64,000 bases of DNA, taken from assembly GCA_944387065.1 (NCBI GenBank), contig CALXDM010000002.1, forward strand, positions 186,001 through 250,000. Reading direction: 5' to 3'. Of the stretch, positions 22,994-32,545 are shown one piece after another. Origin of the DNA: an uncultured Oscillospiraceae bacterium (GTDB lineage: Bacteria; Bacillota; Clostridia; Oscillospirales; Oscillospiraceae). Position 1 is the first letter of the stretch. Each line of letters starts with the position of its first letter. The notes beneath the pieces were generated by a model that worked only from the letters and a program-made list of their open reading frames with translations, was not told where the DNA came from and searched no databases. A program made the translations under genes and the position numbers.

Positions 22994-25174
22994 TTATCCC
23001 CCCACGCCTGCGTTTTCGCCGTCCTGGCGCATGGTCAGGGAGATGCGCTTGCGCTGCTCATCCACCTCCTTGACCCATACGGTGACCACATCCCCCACCG
23101 AGAGCACCTGAGAAGGGTGCTTGAGATACCGCTCACAGATCTGGCTGATGTGAACCAGCCCGTCCTGATGCACACCGATGTCCACGAAGGCGCCAAAGTC
23201 CACCACATTGCGCACCGTCCCCTTCAGCTCCATGCCCGGCTTCAGATCCTTGAGCTCCAGCACGTCGTCCCGCAGCAAGGGGGCGGGCAGCTTGTCCCGG
23301 GGATCCCGGCCGGGCCGCATGAGCTCACCGGCCACGTCCAGCAGGGTGGGTACCCCCACGCCGCATTCCCGGGCCGCCTGCTCCAGGCCATAGGTTTCCA
23401 GGCGCTGTTTCAGGTCGGGCAGCCGCCCCGCTTCCACGTCCGCCATGGCGCAGCCGCACAGGGCCAGCAGCTTTTCCGCTGCGGCGTAGCTCTCGGGGTG
23501 GACGCCGGTGTGGTCCAAGGGGGACTGGCTGTCCGGCACCCGCAGGAAGCCCGCGCACTGCTCAAAAGCCTTAGGCCCCAGCTTAGGCACCTTTAAGATC
23601 TGCTTCCGGGTGGCGAAGGGGCCGTTGTCCTCCCGGAACTTCACGATGTTTTTGGCCGTGGTTGCGTTCAGTCCCGCCACCCGGGCCAACAGGGGGGCGG
23701 AGGCAGTATTCACGTCCACCCCCACCGCGTTGACGCAGTCCTCCACCATCCCGTCCAAAGCCTGGCCCAGACGGGCCTGGGGCATATCGTGCTGGTACTG
23801 CCCAACGCCGATGGACTTAGGGTCGATCTTCACCAGCTCGGCCAAGGGGTCTTGCAGCCGCCGGGCGATGGACACCGCCGAGCGCAGGTTGACGTCCAGA
23901 TCGGGCAGCTCTTCCGCCGCCAGCTGGGAGGCGGAGTAGACCGACGCCCCCGCCTCATTGACCATCACATAGCGCACTCCGCCCCCGATCCGGCCGATCA
24001 GCTCCGCCGTCATCCCCTCAGTCTCCCGGCTGGCGGTGCCGTTGCCAATGGCGATGTGGGCCACCCGGTGCCGGGCGATGAGCTGGGCCAGCTGGTCCAT
24101 TGCCTCCTGCCTGCCCCGCTGGCCATGGGTGGGATAGACCACCGCAGTGTCCAGCACCTTGCCGGTGGGGTCCACCACCGCCACCTTGCAGCCCATGCGA
24201 TAGCCGGGATCCAGCCCCATGGTGACAAAGCCCTTCACCGGCGGCTGCATCAGCAGCGGCCGCAGGTTCAGGGCAAACTGGGCGATGGCCCCCTCGTCCG
24301 CCCGCTGGGTGAGGCCGCTGCGGGTCTCCCGCTCCAGGGAGGGGGCGATGAGCCGGTCATAGGCGTCCTCCGCCGCCCCCTGGACAAACCCAGCCGCGGC
24401 GCTGCCAGAGCGTACCGCCGCCCGGCAGAGGACCGCCAGGGCATCCGCCCGCTCCAGCGCCACGGACACCTTCAGCACCCCTTCCCGCTCCCCCCGATTG
24501 ATGGCCAGCACCTGGTGGCCCTGCACCCGTCCCACGGGGCTGGAGAACTGGTAGTAGAGACGGTAGACCGTGTCCTCCGGCTCCCTGTCCGCAGCGGCGG
24601 ACACCAACTGGGCTTTGCGCTGGTACAGCGCCCGGAGGGCGGCGCGCACCCCCGCGTCGTCGGACAGCTGCTCGGCCACGATGTCCGACGCGCCCTGCAG
24701 GGCCTGCTCCGCCGTCTCCACTCCCCGTTCCGGATTCACATACCCCTGCGCCGCCCGCAATGGGTCCGGGCAATCCCGCTCCTGGGCAAACAGCAGCAGG
24801 GCCAGGGGCTCCAGCCCCTTCTCCCGAGCCATGGACGCACGGGTGCGCCGCTTCTGCTTGTAGGGGCGGTACAGATCCTCCACCTCTGCCAGGGTGGCGG
24901 CCTGGTCGATGGCGGCAGACAGTTCTCGGGTCAGCTTGCCCTGGTTCTCAATGGACTGCTTGACCTCGTCCCGCCGGGCCTGAAGGTTGCGCAGGTATTG
25001 CAGCCGGTCGGCCAACCGCCGCAGGCGCTGGTCGTCCATGGCCCCGTGCAGTTCCTTGCGGTAGCGGGCGATGAAGGGAAGGGTATTCCCCTCGTCCAGC
25101 AACTGGATCACGTTGGCCGCGTGCCGCTCCGGACAGTCCAGCTCCCGGGCCAAAATTTGTGCGATGGTCTCCAT
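22994..25174 (-). CDS. tex: Tex family RNA-binding transcription accessory protein
   Basis: A 726-residue protein with the full Tex layout. It has an N-terminal helical region with NTLPFIARYRKE, then a YqgF-like RNase H fold near 320-430 (VTMGLDPGYRMGCKVAVVD). Helix-hairpin-helix motifs follow near 490-560 (LNATTAKNIVKFRE), and an S1 RNA-binding domain closes the protein (~645-715). Tex is a conserved cytoplasmic nucleic-acid-binding protein linked to transcription; its exact role is unsettled. It lies in a minus-strand run recG-GNAT-tex-rsmI with short gaps. Confidence 0.93.
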   Translation of the reverse strand: METIAQILARELDCPERHAANVIQLLDEGNTLPFIARYRKELHGAMDDQRLRRLADRLQYLRNLQARRDEVKQSIENQGKLTRELSAAIDQAATLAEVEDLYRPYKQKRRTRASMAREKGLEPLALLLFAQERDCPDPLRAAQGYVNPERGVETAEQALQGASDIVAEQLSDDAGVRAALRALYQRKAQLVSAAADREPEDTVYRLYYQFSSPVGRVQGHQVLAINRGEREGVLKVSVALERADALAVLCRAAVRSGSAAAGFVQGAAEDAYDRLIAPSLERETRSGLTQRADEGAIAQFALNLRPLLMQPPVKGFVTMGLDPGYRMGCKVAVVDPTGKVLDTAVVYPTHGQRGRQEAMDQLAQLIARHRVAHIAIGNGTASRETEGMTAELIGRIGGGVRYVMVNEAGASVYSASQLAAEELPDLDVNLRSAVSIARRLQDPLAELVKIDPKSIGVGQYQHDMPQARLGQALDGMVEDCVNAVGVDVNTASAPLLARVAGLNATTAKNIVKFREDNGPFATRKQILKVPKLGPKAFEQCAGFLRVPDSQSPLDHTGVHPESYAAAEKLLALCGCAMADVEAGRLPDLKQRLETYGLEQAARECGVGVPTLLDVAGELMRPGRDPRDKLPAPLLRDDVLELKDLKPGMELKGTVRNVVDFGAFVDIGVHQDGLVHISQICERYLKHPSQVLSVGDVVTVWVKEVDEQRKRISLTMRQDGENAGVGG

Positions 25175-25188
25175 AGGTCCCTCCTAAA

Positions 25189-25698
25189 CTATTGCGTCCC
25201 GCTATCCTGCCCCAGGGACAGCTCCATGCGCAAGTATACCAGGTCTGTCAACCGCCGCCCCCCCTCCCAAATGGGGTGGTCGTAGTGCTCCAAAAAGAAG
25301 TTTTGCACCCGATGGGACTCCTGGAAGCCGCAGGCCATGTAAAAGGGGAGGGTGAGCGGACTGTCCCCCGTTCCCACCAGCAGTGTGTGGCAGCGGGCCC
25401 GATAGGTCTGCCGGACAAACTCCACCAGCCGCCTGCCGTGCCCCTTCCTCTGGTGGCACGGCTCTACCGCCAGGTTCTTGATCTCCGCCACCCCAGTTGC
25501 CAGGCAAGTCACCACGCACACCGCCAGGGCCTTTCCGCCGTCTTGCAGGACATACAGGTCGCCCTGTTCCAGATAGCGATCGATCATGGACTCCTGCTCG
25601 TCCCCCAGGAAAAGCAGAGGCAGAAAGCGTTTCTTCTCTTCCCATATCTGGATTATCTCCACGCCTGTCCCACCGCTTTCCTCTCTCTTCCTTAACAT
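25189..25698 (-). CDS. GNAT family N-acetyltransferase
   Basis: A 169-residue acyl-CoA-dependent acetyltransferase. Motif A is EIKNLAVEPCHQRKGHGRRLVEFV, containing the acetyl-CoA pyrophosphate loop QRKGHG. Motif B is PFYMACGFQESHRV. The substrate is not predictable. The start is unsure: ATG at 25698, just after recG, or a GTG at 25662 before EIIQIWEEKK. It is 14 bases from tex and 21 from recG, so it is probably cotranscribed. Confidence 0.75.
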   Translation of the reverse strand: MLRKREESGGTGVEIIQIWEEKKRFLPLLFLGDEQESMIDRYLEQGDLYVLQDGGKALAVCVVTCLATGVAEIKNLAVEPCHQRKGHGRRLVEFVRQTYRARCHTLLVGTGDSPLTLPFYMACGFQESHRVQNFFLEHYDHPIWEGGRRLTDLVYLRMELSLGQDSGTQ

Positions 25699-25719
25699 TC
25701 TAAAACGCTCCGGCTCCCG

Positions 25720-28029
25720 TCAGTTGAAGATCTCCGACTCCTGCTCAAACATCGTGCGCACCCGCCGGCGCAGGGGCGCGTGCTCCGGCCTGTCCAGCCC
25801 CGGGTCGGAGGCAACCAGCGCCTCGGCCGCCTGCTTGGCCTGTTGGAGCAGGGCCACATCCGCGGCGAAATCCGCCACCTTCAACTGGGGCAGCCCGTGC
25901 TGGCGCTTGCCAAAGAAGTCCCCTGGCCCCCGCAGCCGCAGGTCCTCCTCCGCGATCTGGAACCCGTCGTTGGTGGCGCACAGTGCCCGCAACCGCTCCC
26001 GGGCGGCCTCGCTCTTGCTGGAGGTGACCAGCACGCAGTAGCTCTGGTGTTTTCCCCGGCCCACCCGGCCCCGGAGCTGGTGCAGCTGGCTCAAACCAAA
26101 GCGCTCAGCGTTCTCGATGATCATCAGCGCGGCGTTTGGCACATCCACCCCCACCTCCACAACGGTGGTGGCCACCAGTACGTCCACCTCCCCGGCGGCA
26201 AAGGCGGCCATCACCGACTCCTTTTCCCGGGCCTTCATCCGACCGTGGACCAGGCCCACCCGCAGCTCTGGAAACACCCGCTCCTGGAGATCCCTGGCAT
26301 AGGTGGTCACCGCCTTCAGATCCAGGGCCGGGCCATCCTCCTGGCCCCACCGGGCTCCGCCCTCCCCCTCCTCCACTGCGGGGCAGACGATGTACACCTG
26401 CCGGCCCTGGGCCACCTGGGCGCGCACAAAGCCATACAGGCGCTGGCGCTTATCCTCCCCCACCAGGTAGGTGGCCACCGGGGAGCGGCCGGGGGGCAGC
26501 TCGTCCAGGATGGACACATCCAGGTCCCCGTAGATGATCAGGGCCAGCGTCCGGGGAATGGGGGTGGCGGACATCACCAACACGTGGGTCTGGCCGTCCT
26601 GCTCTGCCGCATTGCCTTCGCCGCTTTCGCGGCGCCCCATCTCCGATGGGGCCCCCGGCGTGGCCCCCTTCGCGGCTAAGGCCGCTCGTTGGCCCCCCCC
26701 GTCCCGGCAGGCCGTGACGGGCTCCCCAGGGTCGATCCCATTTGCGGCGGTGGGAATAAAATCCCCTCCGCCTTCGCCGCTTTCGCGGCGCCCCATCTTC
26801 GATGGGGCCCCCGGCGTGGCCCCCTTCGCGGCTAAGGCCGCTCGTTGGGCCACGCCGAAGCGATGCTGCTCGTCAGCGATGACCAGCCCCAGATTGGCGT
26901 ACGCCACATCCGAGGAAAACAGGGCATGGGTGCCCACCAGCAGGTCGATCTCCCCCGCCGCCAAAGCGGCCAACAGCGCCTTACGTCCGCTGGACCTCCC
27001 CCCACCGGTGAGCAGTCCCACCCGGATACCCGCCGGCCCCAGCATGGCGTCCAGCGTCCTGGCGTGCTGCTCCGCCAGCAGCTCGGTGGGGGCCATCAGG
27101 GCACATTGGCAGCCGCTGCGCGCGCACAGCCAGGCCCCAAAGGCGGCCACCGCCGTCTTGCCTGACCCCACGTCCCCTTGCACCAGCCGGTTCATGGCCC
27201 GGCCCGAGGCCAGATCCCCAGCAATGTCCGCCATGGCCCGTTGCTGGGCTCCCGTGGGCACAAAGGGGAGCAGGGCGGCAAATTCCTCCGGCGCGCCGCC
27301 CCGCAGCACCCGGCCCGCCCCATCCCCTCGGCGCCCCTTGAGCAGGGCCATACCGCAGGTGAGCGCCAACAGCTCCTCAAAGATCATCCGCCGCCGGGCT
27401 GCCTCCAGCGCCTGGAAGTCCCCGGGAAAGTGGATGTTCTGATAGGCAAACTCCACTTGGCACAGCCCGTGCTCCATCCGCACCCGCTGGGGGATGGTCT
27501 CCTCCCGCCTGGGGGCATACAGCGTCACCGCCCGTTGGGCCAGCTCTACCATCAACCGGTTGGTGATGCCAGCCGTCAGCGGGTAGACGGGCAGAATGCG
27601 CCCGGTGACCTGTCCCGCTCCCTCCCGCTCAAAGACCGGGTTGGTCATGGACCTGCGCCGGCCCATCACCTCCATGCGCCCGTAAAAGACATAGCGCTCC
27701 CCTGGGCGCAGCGCGTCCTTCAGATAGGCCTGGTTAAAGAACGTCAAGTGCAGCGCCCCGGTGTCATCCACCACCTGGGCCTTTACCAGCTCCAGCCCCT
27801 TGCGCACCCGGGACAGCTCCGGCCGCCGGGCCACCATGGCCACCACGCAGCACATCTGGCCATCCTGGGCCTCCCCAATGGCCTGCACACTCCGGCGGTC
27901 CTCATAGCGAAAGGGGAAGTAGTCCAGCACGTCCTCCAGCCGCTCCAGCCCCAGCCGGGCCAGCTTAGCCGCCCGCGCCGGCCCGATCCCCGGCAGCCCC
28001 GTCAGCCCGATCCCCTGCCGATCCGACAT
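25720..28029 (-). CDS. recG: ATP-dependent DNA helicase RecG with an in-frame repeat insertion
   Basis: A 769-residue branched-DNA helicase that remodels stalled forks and Holliday junctions. It has an N-terminal wedge/OB region (~60-150). The helicase motifs follow: GDVGSGKTAVA (I), DEQHRFGV (II), MSATPIPRTLAL (III), and a C-terminal QLRGRVGRG (VI). Between motifs II and III, where RecG normally has about 15 residues, there is an insert of about 70. It contains two copies of a ~26-residue unit beginning QRAALAAKGATPGAP. The insert is in frame and other motifs are intact, so the protein may work. The ATG at 28029 has GGGGGAGGGG upstream. Confidence 0.93.
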   Translation of the reverse strand: MSDRQGIGLTGLPGIGPARAAKLARLGLERLEDVLDYFPFRYEDRRSVQAIGEAQDGQMCCVVAMVARRPELSRVRKGLELVKAQVVDDTGALHLTFFNQAYLKDALRPGERYVFYGRMEVMGRRRSMTNPVFEREGAGQVTGRILPVYPLTAGITNRLMVELAQRAVTLYAPRREETIPQRVRMEHGLCQVEFAYQNIHFPGDFQALEAARRRMIFEELLALTCGMALLKGRRGDGAGRVLRGGAPEEFAALLPFVPTGAQQRAMADIAGDLASGRAMNRLVQGDVGSGKTAVAAFGAWLCARSGCQCALMAPTELLAEQHARTLDAMLGPAGIRVGLLTGGGRSSGRKALLAALAAGEIDLLVGTHALFSSDVAYANLGLVIADEQHRFGVAQRAALAAKGATPGAPSKMGRRESGEGGGDFIPTAANGIDPGEPVTACRDGGGQRAALAAKGATPGAPSEMGRRESGEGNAAEQDGQTHVLVMSATPIPRTLALIIYGDLDVSILDELPPGRSPVATYLVGEDKRQRLYGFVRAQVAQGRQVYIVCPAVEEGEGGARWGQEDGPALDLKAVTTYARDLQERVFPELRVGLVHGRMKAREKESVMAAFAAGEVDVLVATTVVEVGVDVPNAALMIIENAERFGLSQLHQLRGRVGRGKHQSYCVLVTSSKSEAARERLRALCATNDGFQIAEEDLRLRGPGDFFGKRQHGLPQLKVADFAADVALLQQAKQAAEALVASDPGLDRPEHAPLRRRVRTMFEQESEIFN
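26614..26848. repeat. Two 79-base direct repeats with internal palindromes inside recG
   Basis: Copies at 26614-26692 and 26770-26848 differ by one base and lie exactly 156 bases (52 codons) apart, keeping the recG frame. Each copy holds consecutive small palindromes: CGCCGC-tttc-GCGGCG, CCCCATC-tnc-GATGGGG and GCGGC-taag-GCCGC. This looks like a dispersed palindromic element duplicated in tandem with the 77 bases between. No further copy was seen in this window. Confidence 0.8.
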
Positions 28030-28059
28030 GCCCCTCCCCCTCTCCCCTTCGTCCCGGCC

Positions 28060-28088
28060 ATTATAACACCTCTCTTGAAAAAAACCAA
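28060..28088 (-). promoter_or_regulatory. Promoter of recG
   Basis: Minus-strand TTGGTT, 17 bases, TATAAT, about 30 bases before the start codon. Confidence 0.6.
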
Positions 28089-28176
28089 GCCTTCCCACCC
28101 TTTCCCCCGGGAAATCAGGCAAATTTTCACCCCTCCAAACTCCCACAACATTTTGCGCTTCTTTGCTTTTTCTCTC

Positions 28177-28205
28177 TTGCCAAGTCCTATATATAGTGTT
28201 ATAAT
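28177..28205 (+). promoter_or_regulatory. Sigma-A promoter of nrdA with a possible NrdR box
   Basis: TTGCCA, 17 bases, TATAAT. Within the spacer, 28187-28199 reads CTATATATAGTGT, which matches most of the palindromic NrdR box. A second box at the usual helical spacing was not convincing, so NrdR control is only suggested. The remaining ~200 bases between recG and nrdA are AT-rich with no gene. Confidence 0.7.
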
Positions 28206-28298
28206 GATGCCTGTCCCATCTCATGCCAGCCCCTGCTCTCCAGGGCGCAAGGCCTCTGAAACAGGGAGAACTTCAACAAAAAGAGAGCAGGTGCGGCG

Positions 28299-30812
28299 AT
28301 GGAAGTGATCAAGCGCAGCGGCGCTGTGCAGGTCTATGACCCACAAAAGATTGTAGCGGCCATGCAAAAGGCCTTTGAAAGCGTTCCCCAGCCCTGTGAG
28401 GAGTCCACCTTGCAGGGGCTGCTGGGCCAGGTGGAACAGGCCATGGGGGCGGGCCCCCACACGGTGGAGTCCATTCAGGACCAGGTGGAGCAGGTGCTGA
28501 TGGCCAACGGCTTTTACACCGTGGCCAAGCGTTATATCCTGTACCGGCAGAAGCGCTCGGAGCTGCGGGCGGCCCGGCAGGCGCTGGCCGAGGGGGTGCA
28601 GGCCCCCGGGCTGGAGGCGTGTCTGCTGTCCATCCAGCGGGACTTCCCGGAGGAGGAGTATGCCCTGACAGTCCTGGGCGGCAAGTTTTCCAGCTTTTTA
28701 AAAAGCGGTATGTCCCGGCAGGAGGCCCTGAACGCCCTGGTGAAGGCCGCCGTAGAGCTGACCACCCAGCAGGCTCCCCGGTGGGAGTACATCGCCGCCC
28801 GGCTGCTCAACTTCCGCTTCGAGCTGGAGCTGGCCGAGGAGCTGGAGCGGCGGGGCATCCACAGCTTCTACGACAAGCTGCGCTATCTCACCGACGAGGG
28901 GCTGTACGGCCCTTATATCCTGGAGCGTTACTCCCGCCAGGAGATCGAGCAGGCCGCCGGCTTCCTCCAGCCCAAGCGCAACGACCTACTCACCTACGCC
29001 GGGCTGGACCTGCTGCTCAAGCGCTATGTCATCCGCACTCATCACCGCGTGCCGCTGGAAACCCCTCAGGAGATGTACCTGGGCATCGCCCTGCATCTTG
29101 CCATGGAGGAGAGGAGTGACCGGATGGGCTGGGTGCAGCGGTTTTACGATATGCTCAGCAAGATGGAGGTGACCATGGCCACCCCCACCCTGTCCAATGC
29201 CCGCAAGCCCTATCACCAGCTGTCCAGCTGCTTCATCGACACCGTGCCCGACAGCTTGGAGGGCATCTACCGCTCCATCGACAACTTTGCCCAGGTGAGC
29301 AAGTTCGGCGGCGGCATGGGGCTGTACTTTGGCAAGGTGCGGGCCACCGGCGGCAGCATCCGGGGCTTTGAGGGGGCGGCGGGGGGCGTGATCCGCTGGA
29401 TCAAGCTGGTCAACGACACCGCCGTGGCGGTGGACCAGCTGGGTATGCGCCAGGGGGCGGCTGCGGTCTACCTGGACGCCTGGCACAAGGATCTGCCCGA
29501 GTTTCTCCAGCTGCGCACCAACAACGGCGACGACCGGATGAAGGCCCATGACGTGTTCCCCGCGGTGTGCTACCCCGACCTGTTCTGGCGCCTGGCCGAG
29601 CAGGATCTGAACCACGACTGGCACCTGCTGTGCCCCCATGAGGTGCTGGCCGTCAAGGGCTACGCCCTGGAGGACTACTATGGCGAGCAGTGGGAGCGAC
29701 GCTACCTGGAGTGCGTGAACGATCCGCGCATCTCCAAGCGCACCGTCACCATCAAGGAGATCATCCGCCTGGTGCTCAAGTCCGCCGTGGAGACGGGCAC
29801 CCCCTTCACCTTCAACCGGGACGCGGTGAACCGGGCCAACCCCAACGGCCACCAGGGCATCATCTACTGCTCCAACCTGTGCACTGAGATCGCCCAGAAC
29901 ATGGCCCCCATCCAGAGCGTCTCCACCCAGGTACAGACCCAGGACGGGGACACGGTGGTGGTCACCACCACCCGGCCGGGGGACTTTGTGGTGTGCAACC
30001 TGGCCTCGCTGGTGCTGGGCAACATCCCCGTGGAGGACGACGCCTACCTGCACCAGCTGGTGGCCACCGTGGTGCGGGCGCTGGACAACGTCATCGACCT
30101 GAACTTCTATCCCCTGGCCTATGCCAAGCTCACCAACCGCAGCTACCGCAGCATCGGCCTGGGGGTGAGCGGCTACCACCACATGCTGGCCAAGCGGGGC
30201 ATCCAGTGGGAGAGCGGGGAGCACCTGGACTTTGCCGACCGGGTCTTTGAGCGCATCAACCACGCCGCCATCGCCGCCAGCTCCGCCATCGCCGCGGAGA
30301 AGGGCAGCTACGCCCTGTTTGAGGGCAGCGACTGGCAGACAGGGGCCTACTTTGAAAAGCGGGGCTACACCTCCCCGGAGTGGAAGGCCCTGGCCCAGGC
30401 GGTGGCCGCCCAGGGGATGCGCAACGCCTACCTGCTGGCCATCGCCCCCACCTCCAGCACCAGCATCCTGGCGGGCACCACCGCCGGGCTGGACCCGGTG
30501 ATGAACCGCTTCTTCCTGGAGGAGAAGAAGGGCAGTATGCTGCCCCGGGTGGCCCCCGAGCTGAGCGCCAAAACCTATTGGTACTATAAGAACGCCCACC
30601 TCATCGACCAGAGCTGGAGCGTGCGGGCCTGCGGGGTGCGCCAGCGCCATGTGGACCAAGCCCAAAGCATGAACCTGTACATCACCAACGACTTCACCAT
30701 GCGTCAGGTGCTGGATCTGTATCTGCTGGCCTGGCGCAGCGGGGTCAAGACCATCTACTATGTGCGCTCCAAGTCCCTGGAGGTGGAGGAGTGCGAGAGC
30801 TGCGCGTCCTAA
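28299..30812 (+). CDS. nrdA: Class I ribonucleotide reductase, alpha (catalytic) subunit
   Basis: An 837-residue enzyme subunit that reduces ribonucleoside diphosphates. An N-terminal ATP-cone (~1-90, VIKRSGAVQVYDPQKI) gives allosteric activity control. The catalytic barrel has LSSCFIDTVPDS with an active-site Cys, FGGGMGLYFGKVRATG, and YCSNLCTEI carrying the Asn-Cys-Glu radical site. The C-terminus ends in CESC, the thioredoxin-reducible pair. It is followed after 25 bases by nrdB. GAGCAGGTG precedes the ATG. Confidence 0.95.
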   Translation: MEVIKRSGAVQVYDPQKIVAAMQKAFESVPQPCEESTLQGLLGQVEQAMGAGPHTVESIQDQVEQVLMANGFYTVAKRYILYRQKRSELRAARQALAEGVQAPGLEACLLSIQRDFPEEEYALTVLGGKFSSFLKSGMSRQEALNALVKAAVELTTQQAPRWEYIAARLLNFRFELELAEELERRGIHSFYDKLRYLTDEGLYGPYILERYSRQEIEQAAGFLQPKRNDLLTYAGLDLLLKRYVIRTHHRVPLETPQEMYLGIALHLAMEERSDRMGWVQRFYDMLSKMEVTMATPTLSNARKPYHQLSSCFIDTVPDSLEGIYRSIDNFAQVSKFGGGMGLYFGKVRATGGSIRGFEGAAGGVIRWIKLVNDTAVAVDQLGMRQGAAAVYLDAWHKDLPEFLQLRTNNGDDRMKAHDVFPAVCYPDLFWRLAEQDLNHDWHLLCPHEVLAVKGYALEDYYGEQWERRYLECVNDPRISKRTVTIKEIIRLVLKSAVETGTPFTFNRDAVNRANPNGHQGIIYCSNLCTEIAQNMAPIQSVSTQVQTQDGDTVVVTTTRPGDFVVCNLASLVLGNIPVEDDAYLHQLVATVVRALDNVIDLNFYPLAYAKLTNRSYRSIGLGVSGYHHMLAKRGIQWESGEHLDFADRVFERINHAAIAASSAIAAEKGSYALFEGSDWQTGAYFEKRGYTSPEWKALAQAVAAQGMRNAYLLAIAPTSSTSILAGTTAGLDPVMNRFFLEEKKGSMLPRVAPELSAKTYWYYKNAHLIDQSWSVRACGVRQRHVDQAQSMNLYITNDFTMRQVLDLYLLAWRSGVKTIYYVRSKSLEVEECESCAS

Positions 30813-30837
30813 GGCGCGAAAGGAGGAGCAACCCACC

Positions 30838-31881
30838 ATGGCAGAGCTGAAAAAGAAGCCCCTGTTCAACCCCACCGGGGACACCGAGGTGCGTCTGCGC
30901 CGGATGATCGGGGGCAACACCACCAATCTGAACGACTTCAACAATATGCGCTACCCCTGGGTGAGCGACTGGTACCGCCAGGCCATGAACAACTTCTGGA
31001 TCCCCGAGGAGATCAACCTGGCCCAGGATGTGAAGGACTATCCCAATCTGTCCGCCCCCGAGCGCACCGCCTATGACAAGATCCTCAGCTTCCTGGTCTT
31101 TCTAGACTCCATCCAGACGGCCAACCTGCCCGCCATCGGCGAGTATGTCACCGCCAACGAGGTCAACCTGTGCCTGTCCATTCAGACCTTCCAGGAGTGC
31201 GTGCACAGCCAGAGCTACAGCTATATGCTGGACACCATCTGCAGCCCCACCCAGCGGGACGATATCCTCTACCAATGGAAGACGGATGAGCACCTGCTGC
31301 GCCGCAACACCTTCATCGGCGATCTGTACAACGAGTTTCAAACCCGCAAGGATCCCTTCACCCTGCTGAAGGTGATGATGGCCAACTATATCCTGGAGGG
31401 TATCTACTTCTACTCCGGCTTCATGTTCTTCTACAACCTGGCCCGGGTGGGCAAGATGCCCGGCTCCGCCCAGGAGATCCGCTACATCAACCGGGATGAG
31501 AACACCCATCTGTGGCTGTTTCGCAACATCATCCACGAGCTGCAAAAGGAGAACCCTGAGCTGTTCACCCCTGAGAACGTGCAGGTGCTTCGGGAGATGC
31601 TGGAGGAAGGGGTCCGCCAGGAGATCGCCTGGGGCCACTATGTCATCGGCGACGACATCCCCGGCCTCACCCGGGACATGGTCACCGACTACATCCGCTA
31701 CCTGGGCAACCTGCGCTGGTCCGGCTTAGGCTACGGCAGCCTGTTTGAGGGCTGTGACGAGGAACCGGAGAATATGGCCTGGGTCAGCCAGTACGCCAAC
31801 GCCAACCTGGTCAAGACCGACTTTTTCGAGGCCAAGAGCACCGCCTACGCCAAGAGCACCGCCCTGGTGGACGACCTGTGA
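30838..31881 (+). CDS. nrdB: Class I ribonucleotide reductase, beta (radical) subunit
   Basis: A 347-residue ferritin-like subunit that houses the dinuclear metal site and radical. Ligand positions are visible: Asp in FLVFLDSIQ, Glu and His in QECVHSQSYSYM, Glu in NYILEGIYFYSGF, and Glu/His in RDENTHLWLF. The Tyr in VHSQSY occupies the radical-tyrosine position, so this is a tyrosyl-radical type rather than the Phe-bearing class Ic. The ATG at 30838 follows AAGGAGGAG and fits the family length. It forms an operon with nrdA. Confidence 0.95.
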   Translation: MAELKKKPLFNPTGDTEVRLRRMIGGNTTNLNDFNNMRYPWVSDWYRQAMNNFWIPEEINLAQDVKDYPNLSAPERTAYDKILSFLVFLDSIQTANLPAIGEYVTANEVNLCLSIQTFQECVHSQSYSYMLDTICSPTQRDDILYQWKTDEHLLRRNTFIGDLYNEFQTRKDPFTLLKVMMANYILEGIYFYSGFMFFYNLARVGKMPGSAQEIRYINRDENTHLWLFRNIIHELQKENPELFTPENVQVLREMLEEGVRQEIAWGHYVIGDDIPGLTRDMVTDYIRYLGNLRWSGLGYGSLFEGCDEEPENMAWVSQYANANLVKTDFFEAKSTAYAKSTALVDDL

Positions 31882-31973
31882 GCGCTCCCCTGGCCCGCTT
31901 CCAGCCCCTTTCCCCTGTGCCCGGTTTGGATGGAAACGGTGACAAAATGTGAGCGGCCCAGCCGCCCATTCTG

Positions 31974-31982
31974 TGCTATACT
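31974..31982 (+). promoter_or_regulatory. Extended -10 promoter of the lipoprotein gene
   Basis: TGCTATACT (TGn plus TATACT) without a clear -35, about 80 bases upstream of the start. Confidence 0.55.
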
Positions 31983-32061
31983 GGGTCAAGCGGGGCAGGG
32001 CATCCCCCTCCCCTATATCTTCCACAGCGCCCAAAGTGGGCGCAGGAAAGGAGTTTTAACC

Positions 32062-32526
32062 ATGAATAAGCTTCCATCCCGCCTCCGGCTGACCGCCGGC
32101 CTGCTGACCCTGTCCCTGGCGCTTTCCCCGGTTCTGGCCGGCTGCTCCAGTAACCCGGCCCAGTCCCAGTCCCCCACCCCGGCGGCCTCGGACAGCCCGT
32201 CCTCCTCCCCCAGCGTTGTACCTAGCATCTCTCCCAGCCCTTCCCCCTCTCCCGCCGCCCCCGCCTCCCCCTCAGGGGCCCAGCCCTATACGGAGCAGGA
32301 GCTGTGTAACTTGGCCCTGGATTACTACCAGGCCAACAGCGGCACTTCCTCGGAGCAGGCCCAGGAGCTCAGCGCCGCGGCCCAGACCAACGACGACGGC
32401 ACCGTGACCATCCAGGTCTATCAAAACCTGGGGGATCACAACTCCACCGCCGCCTGGTACACCGTAGATCCCGTCACCGCCCAGGGCACGGATGGGAATG
32501 GCCAGTCGGTGGATCTGGACGGCTGA
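32062..32526 (+). CDS. Small lipoprotein with Ser/Pro linker
   Basis: A 154-residue exported protein. The N-terminus is a lipoprotein signal peptide with the lipobox LAGC (Cys28). Residues ~30-75 are a low-complexity Ser/Pro/Ala tether. The folded part (~80-154) begins YTEQELCNLALDYYQANSG and ends in a strand-rich WYTVDPVTAQGTD. I do not recognise the domain. It stands alone with its own promoter, AAAGGAG ribosome site and a strong terminator. Confidence 0.8.
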   Translation: MNKLPSRLRLTAGLLTLSLALSPVLAGCSSNPAQSQSPTPAASDSPSSSPSVVPSISPSPSPSPAAPASPSGAQPYTEQELCNLALDYYQANSGTSSEQAQELSAAAQTNDDGTVTIQVYQNLGDHNSTAAWYTVDPVTAQGTDGNGQSVDLDG

Positions 32527-32545
32527 ACCCTTTCTTCCGCAAAAA

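Noticed and set aside
26614..26848. CRISPR-like reading of the recG repeats
   Set aside because: Only two copies, inside a coding sequence, with internal palindromes; no array or cas gene.
28986..30944. A 652-codon minus-strand frame opposite nrdA
   Set aside because: Shadow of the catalytic subunit gene; composition and lack of any motif argue against coding.
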